Part shown: piece after piece, positions 10,225 through 21,749 of the stretch
Numbering within the stretch: position 1 is the stretch's first letter
Layout: each line of letters starts with the position of its first letter
NCBI GenBank assembly: GCA_020466095.1
Contig: CM035806.1
Coordinates: 134,800,981 to 134,864,980, forward strand
DNA length: 64,000 bases
Source: Chlorops oryzae
Lineage: Eukaryota; Arthropoda; Insecta; Diptera; Chloropidae
Reading direction: 5' to 3'
Notes under the pieces: generated by a model
Told to the model about the DNA's origin: nothing
The model's database searches: none
What the model saw: only the letters and a program-made list of their open reading frames with translations
Program-made: the position numbers and the translations under genes

Positions 10225-12136
10225 ATTTAATTGAATTGGAAAAAGAACAAAAAAAAATTCAATAAAAATAAAATTCCAATTAAAATGTCTTGAAAATCTT
10301 GAGTTTCTCCCCGCTGAACTTATAGCCGTATTTTTGATATCTCCTTCCCCATTGAGAACCGTTTGCTTTCCCTTATTGACATTTAATATTTTCTCTCGAG
10401 CCTCTAGTTTCTCTGGTTTCATGAGCCTTGCACGAAAAGTCAAAAAATCAAAACGCCGCGCCGCCCACCCACACAAACGGCGGGCCGCGCAGCCGCTGCA
10501 TTAAATACAAGCGGCGTTCAATTTTTGAACGAAAACGAAAAGAGCAACAACAACAAAAAAGCAAGAAGAAAAATGAATTTCACATTCACTTTCAATGACA
10601 CCAATAGAAAAGAGGCTCGACGCTGCACAATCGATCGCGCTCCAACGGTCGAACGAGCAAGTGTCCACAGCGCATCGTTAGATGAAGTCATTACCGAAAT
10701 GCTGTGAATGTTGGCGGCGGCTTCGGCGGCTCACCTCGGTTATACCTCGTTTGACTTTTCCTTAGTGGGCCAAGTGGAATGAACGCTCATCAAATACGAA
10801 CGTGGCTCGACTTCCACCTGCTCATTGCTCATCGCTGATGGGTGATAGCTGCGCGATGGAACGAGATGCAATGCAACCCGATGCGATGCGATGCGATGCG
10901 ATACGGGGCGATGCGGTGCAGTGCGGCTTGTCCACGCAGCACGCGACGCTGCGTCGCTCAACTGACACACAAAGAGAGACGCCAACGACACACGACTGCA
11001 CAATGCACTTTTCACTTTCATTATGATGCAGTTTGCCATCCATTTGTTCATCCACGCGAATAACTCACTGCAACGGAGGAGCGAACGTGTGTGGGGGGTT
11101 CGCGGACCGCTGATCGCTGTGCGCTGTGCGCTGATCGTGGATGGAAAATTGCGGATTGCGGATTTGCGGATTTTGGATGTAACTGGTTGCTTGAAGGTTT
11201 TTCCAATTTTTTCTTTGCCACTTTTGATGGTCAACCAACGCTATTTGTCGATGTCGATGTCGCTGTTGTTGTATTTGTTGTATTTGTTGTTGTTAAATAA
11301 ATGGGGGCTGGTTCAGTGTGCCATCGCCAAATGGCACTAATCACGTTCGGGCCATTCATTATGATGTTGATGATAATGGCGCCTGCTCTGTTGACATTGT
11401 TGCTGTTGTTGTTTAGTGCGCATGCGCAAACTTCTTTTTTTTTTCTTCATTTTTTCTTTTAATTGGCAACAGCTGACGCTAATGGATGGGATCTTCAATT
11501 TTTTTTTGTAGGTGTATTTATTTTTTGTTGTTGTTGCTTTATCTTGATTGAGTTTAATAGCTGCAAAATGAAAAGGAGTTTCACTCAATTTGGCAAAAAA
11601 TAAAAAAAAGAAGGGAAGGAGCCGAAAAAAGAGTTTTTTTGTTTGTTTTTTTGTCGATTTGCGAATTGAGTCAGCGCTAATGGCATGAGAAAATCATAGC
11701 TAAACATTAAATGTGACTGGTAAACAATTGCTCCAAACTGGACTAGTCCAAAACTGAACTCTATACAAATCTTTCGTTTTGTCAAATAATCGAATTGGAT
11801 GAAAACTATCCGTAACTATCCGCATCTGTCGGCAACATTTGTCTGTCGATCAATTCGGCTGGGGTTTTTGCGATTTAAAATTCAATGGCACGAGCACTAA
11901 TTCCCCTCACAAGGCTCTGTGCCATTTATCGTTCTCGTTCCTTATGCGGCCCTAGGGTTAATAGCATTTTTAGTCTGGTAAACATGTTTTTAAATATTCC
12001 GTACAATCAACATTGAATTGCCACGAGCGCTGATAGAATGTGTGGGACAAAAAAAAAAAAAAAACAATAATAGCAAAAACACACAACAATATACATCAAT
12101 GAAAATAAAAAAAAAAACTTAGACATGTGCCAAGTA
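10225..12136. other. Gene-free region with a GC-rich core
   Basis: No coding sequence can be supported. Around 10440-10520 the sequence becomes unusually GC-rich (CGCCGCGCCGCCC...) and is followed by CAACAACAAC and AACGAAAACGAA stretches like fly 5' leaders, so a promoter or non-coding first exon is possible. Near 10866-10902 there is a (GATGC)n microsatellite, and 11243-11290 is rich in GTTGTTGTATTT and GATGTC units. The open frames across this block are shadows of these repeats. Confidence 0.35.
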
Positions 12137-12310
12137 CATTGTATTCTCGCTTAAGCGGACACCTATGGGATGGAAAAATATGTCCGCTTAACAGAGGTAT
12201 CCGCTCAAGGAAACTATTTGAGAAGCAGGAATTCTAGAGCATTCCCAGAAAGTGTCCGTTTAAGAGCGGTATCCGCTTAAGTGGAGTGTCCGCAACGAGA
12301 GAGCACACTG
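12137..12310. mobile_element. pogo/Tigger-like MITE
   Basis: The ends are CATTGTATTCTCGCTTAAGC and the inverse of CAGTGTGCTCTCTCGTTGCG, flanked by TA on both sides (12135-12136 and 12311-12312). Internal units of CGCTTAAG...GGACAC type and the TA duplication fit pogo/Tigger-like mariner relatives. About 174 bp, no ORF. Confidence 0.6.
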
Positions 12311-12329
12311 TAGTTGTTTTTAAAATACT

Positions 12330-12620
12330 AACAATGGAATTTCGATTTTCCGGATTAGATTTTCCGATTATCCGAACGTTTAATATCCAATTTTCCAATT
12401 ATCCGAACATTGATTATCCAATTTTTCGAATATCCGGACGTTGATTATCCGGTTATCCGATTATCCATACATTGATTATCCGGTTTTCCATTATCCGAAA
12501 ACTGATATTCCGTTAATCCGAACATTGATTTTTCGGTAATACGATTATTCGGATATTGATTATCTAGTTATCCGAACGTTTTTTTTCCGGTTACCCGATT
12601 ATCCATAAATTGATTAATCA
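12330..12620. repeat. Degenerate TTATCCGAACATTGA tandem repeat
   Basis: About 20 imperfect units of the type GATTATCCGAACATT occur in tandem, with a period near 22 bp. Similar blocks occur at 42470-42920, 46970-47170 and 47855-47890, so this unit is spread through the region, probably inside a DNA-transposon family. Confidence 0.55.
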
Positions 12621-12710
12621 AGACTCTTGCTAACAACTGAGAAATGATTTGACTCATTTTGACAAATTTTTTAAAACAAAATTTTTAAATTACATAGGAC
12701 AGTCAATTTT

Positions 12711-12760
12711 AATACCCTACACACTCTGTGTCGACGGTCTATTGCGTTTGTGTGTGTGTG
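12711..12760 (+). repeat. 5' fragment of a DINE-1-like element
   Basis: ATACCCTACACACTCTGTGTCGACGG followed by TATTGCGTTTGTGTGTG matches only the first ~45 bp of the DINE-1-like family. The rest is absent. Confidence 0.6.
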
Positions 12761-13404
12761 TTTTTTTTTTATCGCATTTTCTAATTGACGCACGTTAGGC
12801 CCTTTTTATAATAAAAAGTTTATTAGCATACAATTATGGAGGGTAAGGTGGAATTTTTCCCTTATAAGATTATCCGCATTTATCCCATTATACGGAATAC
12901 GCCTTATTTCATTTTATACTGTTCCATGAGGGTTTACACATAAAAAAATTTTCGTCATAAAACTAATTAAAATTCGTTGAATCTAAATAATCCGTCCACG
13001 GTACATTACATGAAGAGTGATAATTCAGTAAGCTTATTTCAGAGTTTTATAACTTGGGTTAATATACGGTTCACTCCACCGAAAAGAAGATGCTTAACAA
13101 TGAAATATATCAAATAGAATTAAAAACTAAAATAATTTATTATGAGAAATTAATAAGAAAAATATTTGTACGAACATATTTTTGTAACACTTTAAAACTG
13201 CATTTCTTATCGGTTCACAATAGTCACCCATTCGCGCCGAGCACCATCTACATTGTCGCACACACACACACACACACTATAAACCAAACCGATACGAGTT
13301 GAAATAGCTTTACATTGGTGACTGCAGCATATGTATGTACCAGTAGGAAATGTCATCGTTATACATGCTTAACCGATATTAATATACCAAGCGCAAGCAG
13401 GGTC

Positions 13405-13806
13405 CTCCTGCAGCCACGCCCACAAATAATGGCTTATCGTAACATGCGTATGAAAAGGCTCAGGTGCTTCAAATTACAAATACTTATATGTAGGTTAACC
13501 ACGATGTATCAGACGTATGTGGAAGGGAAATGCGTGGTCCGCTCACTGCCATGCCCACAAGCAAAGATTTTTCGTAGCTTCCGAAGTAAAAGGCTTCTTC
13601 AAAGACAACTTCAAATTCGAAACATAGGTTGAGCAAGGCGAATGAAAAGTTTAGGAAAAATGCATATGGCCCAACCACTGCCACGCCCACAAATTGAGAA
13701 TTTTGGTAACTTCCATACGGAAAGGCAAATTTTAGTGCGTCAATATTATCGGGACGCTGGGTATATCGAAGTCGGGCTTGATCGACGTTAGCTTTCTTCC
13801 TTGTTT
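13405..13806 (+). mobile_element. Second DINE-1-type subfamily with internal tandem repeats
   Basis: Three imperfect units of about 130 bp each contain GCCACGCCCACAA (near 13413, 13549 and 13678) and the block TTCGTAGCTTCC. The right end is GTCGGGCTTGATCGAC (hairpin-forming), then GTTAGCTTTCTTCCTTGTTT. This closely resembles the 3' end of DINE-1/Helentron-associated elements but differs from the family at 4-7 kb. The 5' end was not located. Confidence 0.6.
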
Positions 13807-14190
13807 AAAGTAAAATATTTCTATTGAATAAAAAATGATATGAATTTGACGATGATGATTCGATGGTATTGCCACTCCATGCATTTTCTTATGCCATCAT
13901 ATACAACATATGACTTCTACTAATATATTACCAAATTTAAGACATAAAGGCGTCCGATTGCTTATTCTTATAATTTAATTTCTTTACTTTTTAAGTATTT
14001 GAATTTTCAAGAAATGTATCAAAGAGTTGTGCAATAGTCAACCAACAATTTATTTTTAATATTTTGAAACAGTTTTCAAATAGGATTTTGTGGACAAAAA
14101 TTGACTAATTTTTCTTGCCATCTGACAATGAATAAATTTCAAGGATATATTGTCATTAATTTTGCATTAATTTCACTTTTGATGACACCG
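13807..14190. other. Gene-free region
   Basis: A+T-rich DNA with no recognised coding sequence, RNA gene or repeat. Confidence 0.4.
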
Positions 14191-14400
14191 CCGTGGTTGT
14201 TTGTACATATGTACATATCTGCCGTTGGTTGAGATGCCAACTTACGATGGGAGAGGTTCTGGGTTCAACTCCCAGCTCGGGCGTGGATGTTAGTTTTGTC
14301 GTTTTTTCTGTGTCTATATTTCTTTGTTTTCCCAATTTTTCATGGTATCACAACGGGCCCATGTGAGGCATCGCTGTTCTATGTTTTGTATGTGGTAATG
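14191..14400 (+). mobile_element. tRNA-derived SINE, copy 1
   Basis: A tRNA-like head has an A box (TGGTTGAGATG, 14226-14236) and a B box (GGTTCAACTCC, 14262-14272), spaced as in a tRNA. A body follows (TTTCTTTGTTTTCCCA) and a tail beginning GGTATCACAACGGGCCCATG, which is shared with the SINE at 17.8-18.0 kb and with the LINE at 19.4-19.8 kb. The copy is truncated or interrupted after GAGGCATCG. Confidence 0.75.
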
Positions 14401-15528
14401 TTTGATGCATCGCATGCGTGAAATTTCCTACTGTATTAATGGATGTCGCTGCCAAAGATTAGCTGCAAGGAGAGCGAGAGACGCTATTGCATTTTCACTT
14501 TCACTAATTATGTCACGATAAAATGGAAATGATGCACAGCTTTTCTGTTGCGTTTTCCGTTTTTCATTCACTGCGGGGGAAAGTGAAAAAAATGTGTTTT
14601 TTGTTTTTGTGTTATTGCTTTTGTGTTTTTCTGCTTTTTTTGTTTAAAATTTTTCTTTTTCTTTTTTGAGTTTGCCTTTGTTTTTTTTTTAATTTTTTCA
14701 TACTTTTATTTAATTTTTTGTTGCAACGAATCGCTTTTATTTGTCTTGCTTCTGCATAAAATTGGTCTGGAAAATGAATTCAAAATTCGAGAAAATTAAA
14801 ATTTGAAAAAATATATACTTGTATTTTGAGGAAATTCAATTGTTTTTTTTTTAATTCTTTTTTTAAATTCAATATTCCCGAATTATGAAAAATAAATAGA
14901 AAAATTGCGTCATACTTTTGCTGTATTCATAAAAGAATGAAAATTGCTTCAAATGTAGATAGGCTGCTATGATGAAACGCTTCGTAATAATATCACTCCA
15001 AAAATGGCAACCATTTTTTTTTGTTCATTAAAATCCCATCTCCCTCTTGGACTTTAAAGTGACATTGCCTCGACTATCTTTTAAATTTCAAGATCGTAAA
15101 TCACAAATAAAATTTCGAACAAAAAACTCAGTATTGAAATGGATAAAAGGTGGCTTTCAATGAGATTTAGATATCTCTCCTATTTGGAGGATTCAAATGT
15201 ACATACATATGTATATCCCTTTCTCCTTGGTCCATTGAAAATATATATTGACACAAAAATTGAAAAAATTCCGCCATTTGCAGCTCGTCGTCTGCTAAAA
15301 TTAAAGACACCTCTTTGACTCTCGATCTGTCGGTCTTTATGCATGTCCGTGCGTCCGTCTGTTTGTTTGTGTATCTGCAGTAATTTTTCCACGCTGAATA
15401 AAATCAGACACTTTGAAATGTAGAATCACAGCTATCTAAATACATTATACATACATATATATTAAAGCACATGCATTCGTTCATATGTTTACAGAGTTTA
15501 TGCCCTGTAGGAAACATCACATCAAGCT
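14401..15528. other. Gene-free A+T-rich region
   Basis: Poly-T and TTTTTG tracts dominate 14600-14720. A GTCCGTGCGTCCGTCTGTTTG stretch near 15344 recalls the DINE-1-like (GTCC/GTCT)n block but lacks the rest. Nothing coding is supported. Confidence 0.4.
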
Positions 15529-15536
15529 CAAGTAGT

Positions 15537-15709
15537 CAGTGGTGGATTAGGACAATTTGCCGCCCTAGGCAGTTGCGATTTTTCCGCCACAAGCAGCAGC
15601 CTAATTTTCGCCTTTTATTTATTTATTTTTTTTTTTTTTTTTTTGATGCATTGACGGTCAGAATTCGCCGCCTTTACCTTTTATTGCCTTTATGGTTAAT
15701 CCGCCACTG
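15537..15709. mobile_element. hAT-like MITE, CAGTGGYGGATTA family
   Basis: The termini are CAGTGGTGGATTAGG and the inverse of CAGTGGCGGATTAACC. The 8-bp flanks CAAGTAGT (15529-15536) and TAAGTAGT (15710-15717) match at 7 of 8 bases, as expected for an aged hAT duplication. The internal sequence has the GCCGCC(C)T-type block and a T-tract. A relative lies at 40845-41021. Confidence 0.75.
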
Positions 15710-15766
15710 TAAGTAGTACCGTCCTTTTTTTCAGTCAACGGATCTACCGAGCAACTGGCTATAGAA

Positions 15767-16347
15767 CAGCGTTGCCAGATGAAAGGATTTTTTTCAAAAT
15801 TTTCCCAAATATTGCGCGATAATCTTTAATGAATTTTTTAAGGAAAATAAAGATGACTTTCTATAAAAACCCCCATCGCCATTAACAAATAAGTATATTC
15901 GATAATGATGTTTCGAAAATATCTCATATGAATGTATGAGAAAGAAAGAGAATCACAGAATGTTAACCCAATAGTGCATGATTTATTAAATAAGTGGATA
16001 AATGACAAATTATAAAATAAAAAAATCGCTATAAATGGTTTTATTAACGCTTTATTGTATTACATGCACACATACAAACATATATCAAAACTTTGGCAAA
16101 AAAAAAAGAGTTTTCCTCAGTACAGTGTCCTTAAGTTCTCTTAAGTGCACATATTTTTCGGTCGCGTTGGTTGTCCGCTTAAGAGAGAGTACACTGTAAA
16201 TGGTCTTATTAAGGTTTAGAAAAAATAGATACATAGATATCGATTTTCATCAAAAAGTATCTATGTTTCCGTTTTTTGTTTTTGTCAGAAACCATGTATG
16301 GGTTAACGGAACATATAAAGCGAAATGCGAGATTTCGGGCAACACTG
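15767..16347. mobile_element. hAT-like MITE, CAGCGTTGCC family, with nested pogo-like element
   Basis: The ends are CAGCGTTGCCAGATGAAAGG and the inverse of CAGTGTTGCCCGAAATCTCG. The flanks CTATAGAA and GTATGGAA agree at 6 of 8 positions. The left terminus is the same as that of the 469-bp MITEs at 31.0 and 34.5 kb, so this is an older or different subfamily. A small TA-flanked element is nested at 16123-16196. Confidence 0.55.
16123..16196. mobile_element. Small pogo-like MITE
   Basis: 74 bp between TA dinucleotides (16121-16122, 16197-16198), with ends CAGTGTCCTTAAG and the inverse of CAGTGTACTCTCTCTTAAG. It shares the CTTAAGCGGACA-type motif with the element at 12137-12310. Confidence 0.55.
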
Positions 16348-16429
16348 GTATGGAATTCCAACAGGACGTCTACCATTTCATTTTTGACCTTCCCGATCGT
16401 ATTGGCAACTCCTTGTTAGTCGTACAACC

Positions 16430-16661
16430 CATGATACAAGAAAACAAGATAGCGCCACTTGAGAGAGGAAACGTCACAAACTCAAAATCGCGATTCGTTG
16501 TTGTTGTTTCCCATGTTAAACCGGCTTTTTACTTTTTTGAATAGCATGGGAAACAACAACAATTTCTCGCTCAGTGACGTCACAAACTCAATTTTCGGCT
16601 CTCAAAGAGAGCCTCAAAATAGCGGTACTGAAGTGGCGCTATCTTGTTTTCTTGTATCTTG
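16430..16661. mobile_element. hAT-like MITE with perfect 8-bp duplication
   Basis: The 31-bp inverted termini begin CATGATACAAGAAAACAAG and CAAGATACAAGAAAACAAG, both continuing to GATAGCGCCACTT, with one mismatch. The flanking duplication GTACAACC is perfect (16422-16429 and 16662-16669). An inner inverted repeat (TTGTTGTTGTTTCCCATG and its complement) forms a second hairpin, and a TGACGTCA octamer lies at about 16574. It is probably a recent insertion. Confidence 0.85.
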
Positions 16662-16699
16662 GTACAACCTGTCTCCATATGTCAATGCTTATCTTCTAT

Positions 16700-17820
16700 A
16701 ACTAGTTAGCAGCTAGTCACTATTGACATCATTTCGTGCAGGGTAACTATTAAAGTACCCATATGAATGCATTTACATATCGGATGCTGAGTATGACACA
16801 ATCTTCTTGCAGCAACTCCGAGATGCAGAATCATTCATACACATTCAAAGACATTGTCTGGCACTCGATTTACTTTTTGGAAAGAACAAGATATTTTCGA
16901 ACAAAAAAATAAATAAATTAACATATATGCATGTACACATTTGTGTGTATATGCATGTATATGTATGTATGAATATAAAAGCCTTCATATGGACATTCAA
17001 AAGTACCACCCAGTAGGAAAGCTCTCGCATAAAATATAAAAAAATATTTTCCTATTCACATTAACGAAGCTGTTCACACAATCGAGGCAAAAAAAAAATT
17101 TTTTTTTTTTATTTCCTTTGTGTGATACAAATACAACATTGTACACAAATTTGCATGCACGGTACAAAAAAAAAATTTTTTTTTCGACAATTTGAGAACA
17201 ATGCGATAGTCAAAGGATCAAAAGAAATCGATATGCTGCTAAAGCTCTTGAAATCCATGTGGCTTTCTTATTGGGTAGCAGCACATACTTTTTTTTCTGT
17301 GTCATACTATCGTTCTTAATGATGATACATTATGCCTCAATAAGGAGGACAAATTTCACATCACAGGGGTGGCAGTGTCTCAACAACTTTTAACTTGTCT
17401 TTCGAGTTGCAATTTCAATTGTAAAGAAAAGAGGCAAAGCAAAAAGAAGAAAGAAAGAAAAAACAATTTCATTGTAAATAAAATGAAAAAAAAAAAACTT
17501 TTTTTTTATTCCCCAATTTATTTTGATATTATCTGCTCATGCTCTGCTTGGCTTATAAGACCTTACACAATATTTTTTGCGAAGTCCTCCGCATCCACAC
17601 GTGATTGGGAGACGTCTTTTTGGTTTTTTTTTTAAGCTAAAACATTACGTTCAAAATTTCAACGAAACGATTTTTAATGATTTAGTGAAGATGAGTAGGA
17701 AAAAATCCCTTTTTCACCGCTTTAACATATTTATAATTAAAAATCGAATGGAACAACAGTTTCAACCCTTTACTGCATGATATATCAAAAAAAAAAAAAA
17801 AAAAAAATTGTTCCCCCACT
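16700..17820. other. Gene-free region
   Basis: Only poly-A/poly-T tracts and GTATATGCATG-type simple repeat (16920-16975) are seen. No frame in this stretch resembles a protein family. Confidence 0.4.
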
Positions 17821-17825
17821 AAATG

Positions 17826-18035
17826 GATTTATTAGGTTATGTTAGGTTAGTGTGGTTGTCATCAAGGGTGACACACTTGGGCACCAAATGGGCCCGTTGT
17901 GATACCACGTATAATGGGAAAACAAAGAACTATGGAAACCTAGAAACGACACAAACATCCACGACCTCAGCTGGGAGTCGAACCCACGGCCTCTCGCTTC
18001 GTAAATTGTCATCTCAGACAACTACGGCACAGAGG
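17826..18035 (-). mobile_element. tRNA-derived SINE, copy 2
   Basis: On the minus strand it reads: head with B box GGTTCGACTCC, CCCAGCTGAGG, body (GTTTCCATAGTTCTTTGTTTTCCCA), tail GGTATCACAACGGGCCCAT, and a terminal run of (AACCTAA)-type units near 17830-17850. It is the same family as 14191-14400, and this copy reaches the 3' end. Its last ~80 bp match the 3' untranslated end of the LINE at 19381-19771. Confidence 0.8.
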
Positions 18036-18059
18036 CCGACATGGTTTTATTGAGCTCTC

Positions 18060-19360
18060 AAAAATAATTATAAGTACATATCGCAAACCCTCTTCTCTAA
18101 GGTGACACAACACAAAAATCGTCAAATTTGAGTTAAAATATGGAACTTGATCATGGTTCACCTCTCTACCTGGACGAAAGATTCCTTTTCGTTTTTTGTT
18201 ATTATAAAAAGCTGAAAAGTCCTGTCAATGCCTTTCTTCTTGCTTTGATTGACACTGCGACGCATTTTGTTTTTTGCGTTTTCTGAAAAATGAGAAACTT
18301 TGAGTTGTGTCACCTTAGAAAAGGTTGTGCGAAATGTATAGGTATCATTATTTAGGTATGTGTCGTTTTTTTTTTTTTTCTAAGAAACCAGATATTGGTT
18401 CGTATGCGAAAAAGGGTTAAGTGTTTTTCTGATGTTTTTTTTTTGTCATTTTTTTGAATATGATTTTGGCTGCGTAAGACTGGAACCTTGACCTGACCCA
18501 CTGTTTTCTGACTCGATTTACTGCGCATGCGTTAAAAATCGAAAGACCGCTCCCAGTTTCATCTATTCAATTTTGCGGCTGTTTTCACCAACAATTTGTA
18601 AGGGTCAGTTATGTCAATGTGTTCCAAGAGAATTCGGAAATAATTCCAGTCTTTTCTGGGGTCGGAATGTGTCAACAATTCTATTTCTAAAATTCAACCG
18701 TTTTTCATCATATTGAGTGAAGTTTTGCAACACTGCTCGAGACCTGAAAATTTCAAGCTACATTCGATCGGATTCACCAAACTGAACGGAAAGTTCCAGT
18801 AAAAGGTGCCTTGTTTTTTTTTTTAATTACTTAAATTAATTCAATTTAGTAATATTTGTGTAAATAATTTGAATGAGATGTTAAAAAAAAGTGTTACCAT
18901 ATAATCTAAAATTACTAACGAAAAATAATTTACCAAGTCATAATCACATATTGAACTTGAGTCATAGCACAGTGCTCGGATTTCTACTATAGGAGTTAGA
19001 CCACACTACCACTACTTACAGTCGTAGATCGGCCACTTTTTTCAGTTTCTATCACTTCTACCGCGCTAGGTCTAAAGTCTACCACTTTTTTTACTTTTTT
19101 TAATTTTTTTGTATTTTTTATGGTGATTCAAGATAAATGAGATTAATATTCAAAGTGTATTTCAAAAATTCGTAGGCAGCTCCTATTGTGGAGGAAGGAC
19201 AGCATTGTGGCTTAAAAAAGTTCAATAAATAAATAATAAATAAATCTATCAGCTAAAAAAAAAAACTACGTCTAATTATAAAAGAAATTGTACCACTTCT
19301 TTGTTATAATTCTAACACGATTAAAAATTTTAAAGTTCAAGCACTCGTCATACAGCATCA
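18060..19360. other. Gene-free region
   Basis: No coding sequence was recognised. Inverted snippets such as TGAGTTGTGTCACCTTAG (near 18301) and its partner near 18101-18115 (CTAAGGTGACACAACAC) suggest a small TIR element at about 18098-18320. Its target duplication was not read. Confidence 0.35.
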
Positions 19361-19380
19361 TTGTTTTTACTAACCATTTT

Positions 19381-19771
19381 GGGTAGACCTAGACCACAAA
19401 AGGACCAGTCAACTCCTTGCCCTGGGCCGCGCCGGCATAAGGCGTATGGTCTTCATTATCATAGGACACTGCCTAATAGGCAGGCATGCCGAACGCCTTG
19501 GCGTTCCCTACATGGTGAGCCACCTCATGTATCACTGCCCGGGCTTGGCCAGGAGAAGATCCAGGCTACTCGGCTCTTTCTTCTTCTGCTCCCTCACCGA
19601 GCTATCATCTGTTCGGTTAAAAGACATGGCTCGCTTCATAAGTGAGCCCAAGTGGCTCCACCAAATTGGTAACTAGGTTGGCATGCCTTCCCACGTGGTA
19701 TCACAACGGGCCGATATGCGGCGTAAGTGTGCCCCTTTTAAAGGCGCCAGCCACCCTAACCTAACCTAACC
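19381..19771 (+). mobile_element. 5'-truncated non-LTR retrotransposon (R1-clade-like)
   Basis: A frame from 19380 gives WVDLDHKRTSQLLALGRAG, then IRRMVFIIIGHCLIGRHAERLGVPY, a CPGLARRR block and LTELSSVRLKDMARFISEPKWL, stopping near 19676. This is the C-terminal, RNase H/zinc-knuckle end of a non-LTR ORF2, with part of the Cys-His region lost. The 3' untranslated end holds GGTATCACAACGGGCC and finishes with CCTAACCTAACCTAACC. A 13-bp duplication (TACTAACCATTTT) flanks it at 19368-19380 and 19772-19784, as expected for target-primed reverse transcription. It is dead on arrival. Confidence 0.85.
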
Positions 19772-19784
19772 TACTAACCATTTT

Positions 19785-21030
19785 CATAGTGGGTAAGCTG
19801 TGAGCATGACGACGAGTCCGTAAACACACGGCACGCACACACGCACGCCCAAAATTTCCATATATGTATGTGTGTGGTTGTGTGTGCGGAGATGACCCCA
19901 TCAGTAAATGGGACCGGTTCAAGGTCGACCGCGAGTCGGTCCTAAAGAAGTCAGGACTGGTCGCCTTTCCATGCTTTAAACCCACCTCTTTTAACATAGG
20001 TCTGTCCATGAAAAACATCTGGTCCCTTTCCAAAGCGTTTGGGGTTGGTGGCGGACTAGTCGCGGATGAATCCATTTGTCGGAACTCAACCAAAATCGCT
20101 AATTTTGGTACTTGAAGAGGAAAAATCCGATAGAGGTTAATCCTTGACCGATCGCGATTTGTATAAATTTGGCGTCGGCCCAAAATGGACTCAAATAGGT
20201 CCGGTCTGTTTTTCATTGAAACTATTGCATTACAACTACAGGAACCCTCCAATAAGCACAAGGTAAATTGTATCAAGGCAACAAGTACTTTCATCAGCAA
20301 TAGGGAACTCATGCAATCGGGGTAGAGTGGAAGAATACTGGATATAAGGGGCTGTACCCAAAAAGAAACCTAATTGGTTCCCACAGCCCAAATAAAGCGA
20401 TACATAGTTCCAGTGCAGCAGTGCTGATTATTCGCCCACACGCGAATTTTAATTTTCTACAGAAAAATACATTAGCAAGGGTGCAAAGAAGAACCAGTAC
20501 TGAGGTAGTTGCAACTAGTAAAACGCTAGAGTTTGACTACTCGTAATTCCTGCCGGTGAACTACAACAATGCCTAGCATAAAAGCTTCGCGTGCGCATGT
20601 GCAGTGCATCAGTATGTCGGCATTTTATGTTTGTGCATACCATACGTACATACATACAATGTACATACATACAAGTATTCTTATATTCGTACATACATAC
20701 ACACGTGTGCACGTTTCAACTATTCGGATGAATTCGTTAACGATAGAAAATCTCAGAGTGAAAATTGTTGTTGAGCCCACAATGTTAGATAACTGTGCGC
20801 GTGCAATGAGAGTGAAATGCAGAGTTGTACTCGCATTCAACAATTGCGTGAATTGGCGGACTTGGCTATTGCCATCGAGAGTGTAGTAAAAGTGAATTTG
20901 GACACATGTGCGTGAGATTAATTTCCATCATACATACTACTAAACATATGTACATATGTATGTATTTATGTACATATGTACGAACATATATTTGTGCATG
21001 AATGAAGTTAAATACAGAGATAAAAATTTA
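19785..21030. other. Gene-free region with one uncertain frame
   Basis: A 183-codon minus-strand frame at 19761-20312 has a hydrophobic start (MKVLVALIQFTLCLLEG), but the rest has no domain, repeat or codon signature, and it overlaps the LINE duplication, so it is not called a gene. TACATACATAC-type repeats occupy 20640-20705 and 20945-20985. Confidence 0.35.
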
Positions 21031-21038
21031 CACACGTA

Positions 21039-21206
21039 CAGGCCTGCAGAGAGGGGGATGGAAAAGGGGGATTTCCCCCGAGGCCCGGGCTTTCTGAATG
21101 GGTCCAAAATTTGTATGGGACGTTTTTTTTTTTTGTCGCACATTATTGTGAGGGGACCCCGCAAAAAAAAATCCCCCCGGGCCCCAAATTTCTCTCTACG
21201 GGCCTG
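21039..21206. mobile_element. hAT-like MITE with perfect 8-bp duplication
   Basis: The ends are CAGGCCTGCAGAGAGG and the inverse of CAGGCCCGTAGAGAGAA. The duplication CACACGTA is perfect at 21031-21038 and 21207-21214. The GC-rich interior (GGGGGATTTCCCCC, GGGCCCC) contrasts with the surrounding DNA. Confidence 0.8.
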
Positions 21207-21749
21207 CACACGTACATACATATGTATGTATGTAGTATATGTAAATAAAAAAATATTCAAATGCAGTGTATCTCAAAAGTTTCGATGCACCTGACGGTAT
21301 TTGTATTTCTTTTGCATTGTTTCTTGCTTTTGTTGTTTGCTGTTTCGGCCGCATTCTAAAGCGTGCGCGGCATTTCCTCTCATCGCTGCATTGAGCAGAA
21401 CTGCATTAAATTGCCACTGTTACTTAGAATAAGAAGTAAGAAAAAAAATACATATCGTCTCAGCCTCAACAATTAAATTACAAATCTTCTCTCCTAGATG
21501 CGGACATACGCGCGCATATACTCACTCGTACATAGATGTGTACCTATGCGTGTGAATCTACGCAGTATTTGTGTATTGTGTGTATGTTGTTGCTGTTTTT
21601 GCAAAGCGTCTAGTTGCCAATAACACTTGCTTGCAAATATAAGTTTTTCTTTTTTTCCACGACATCTACAAATGCTTTGTACCTACATTAAAACGGAAAA
21701 TAACAAAATTATGCCTGATCACAAAAATATGTTGCATACTTTAAAGCTG

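Noticed and set aside
10740..11234. 164-codon minus-strand frame rich in His/Arg/Ser
   Set aside because: It depends on the (GATGC)n microsatellite and neighbouring repeats; competing frames overlap in all phases.
19761..20312. 183-codon minus-strand frame with a signal-like start
   Set aside because: Apart from MKVLVALIQFTLCLLEG it lacks recognisable composition, overlaps the LINE's target duplication, and has no TATA, splice or homology support.
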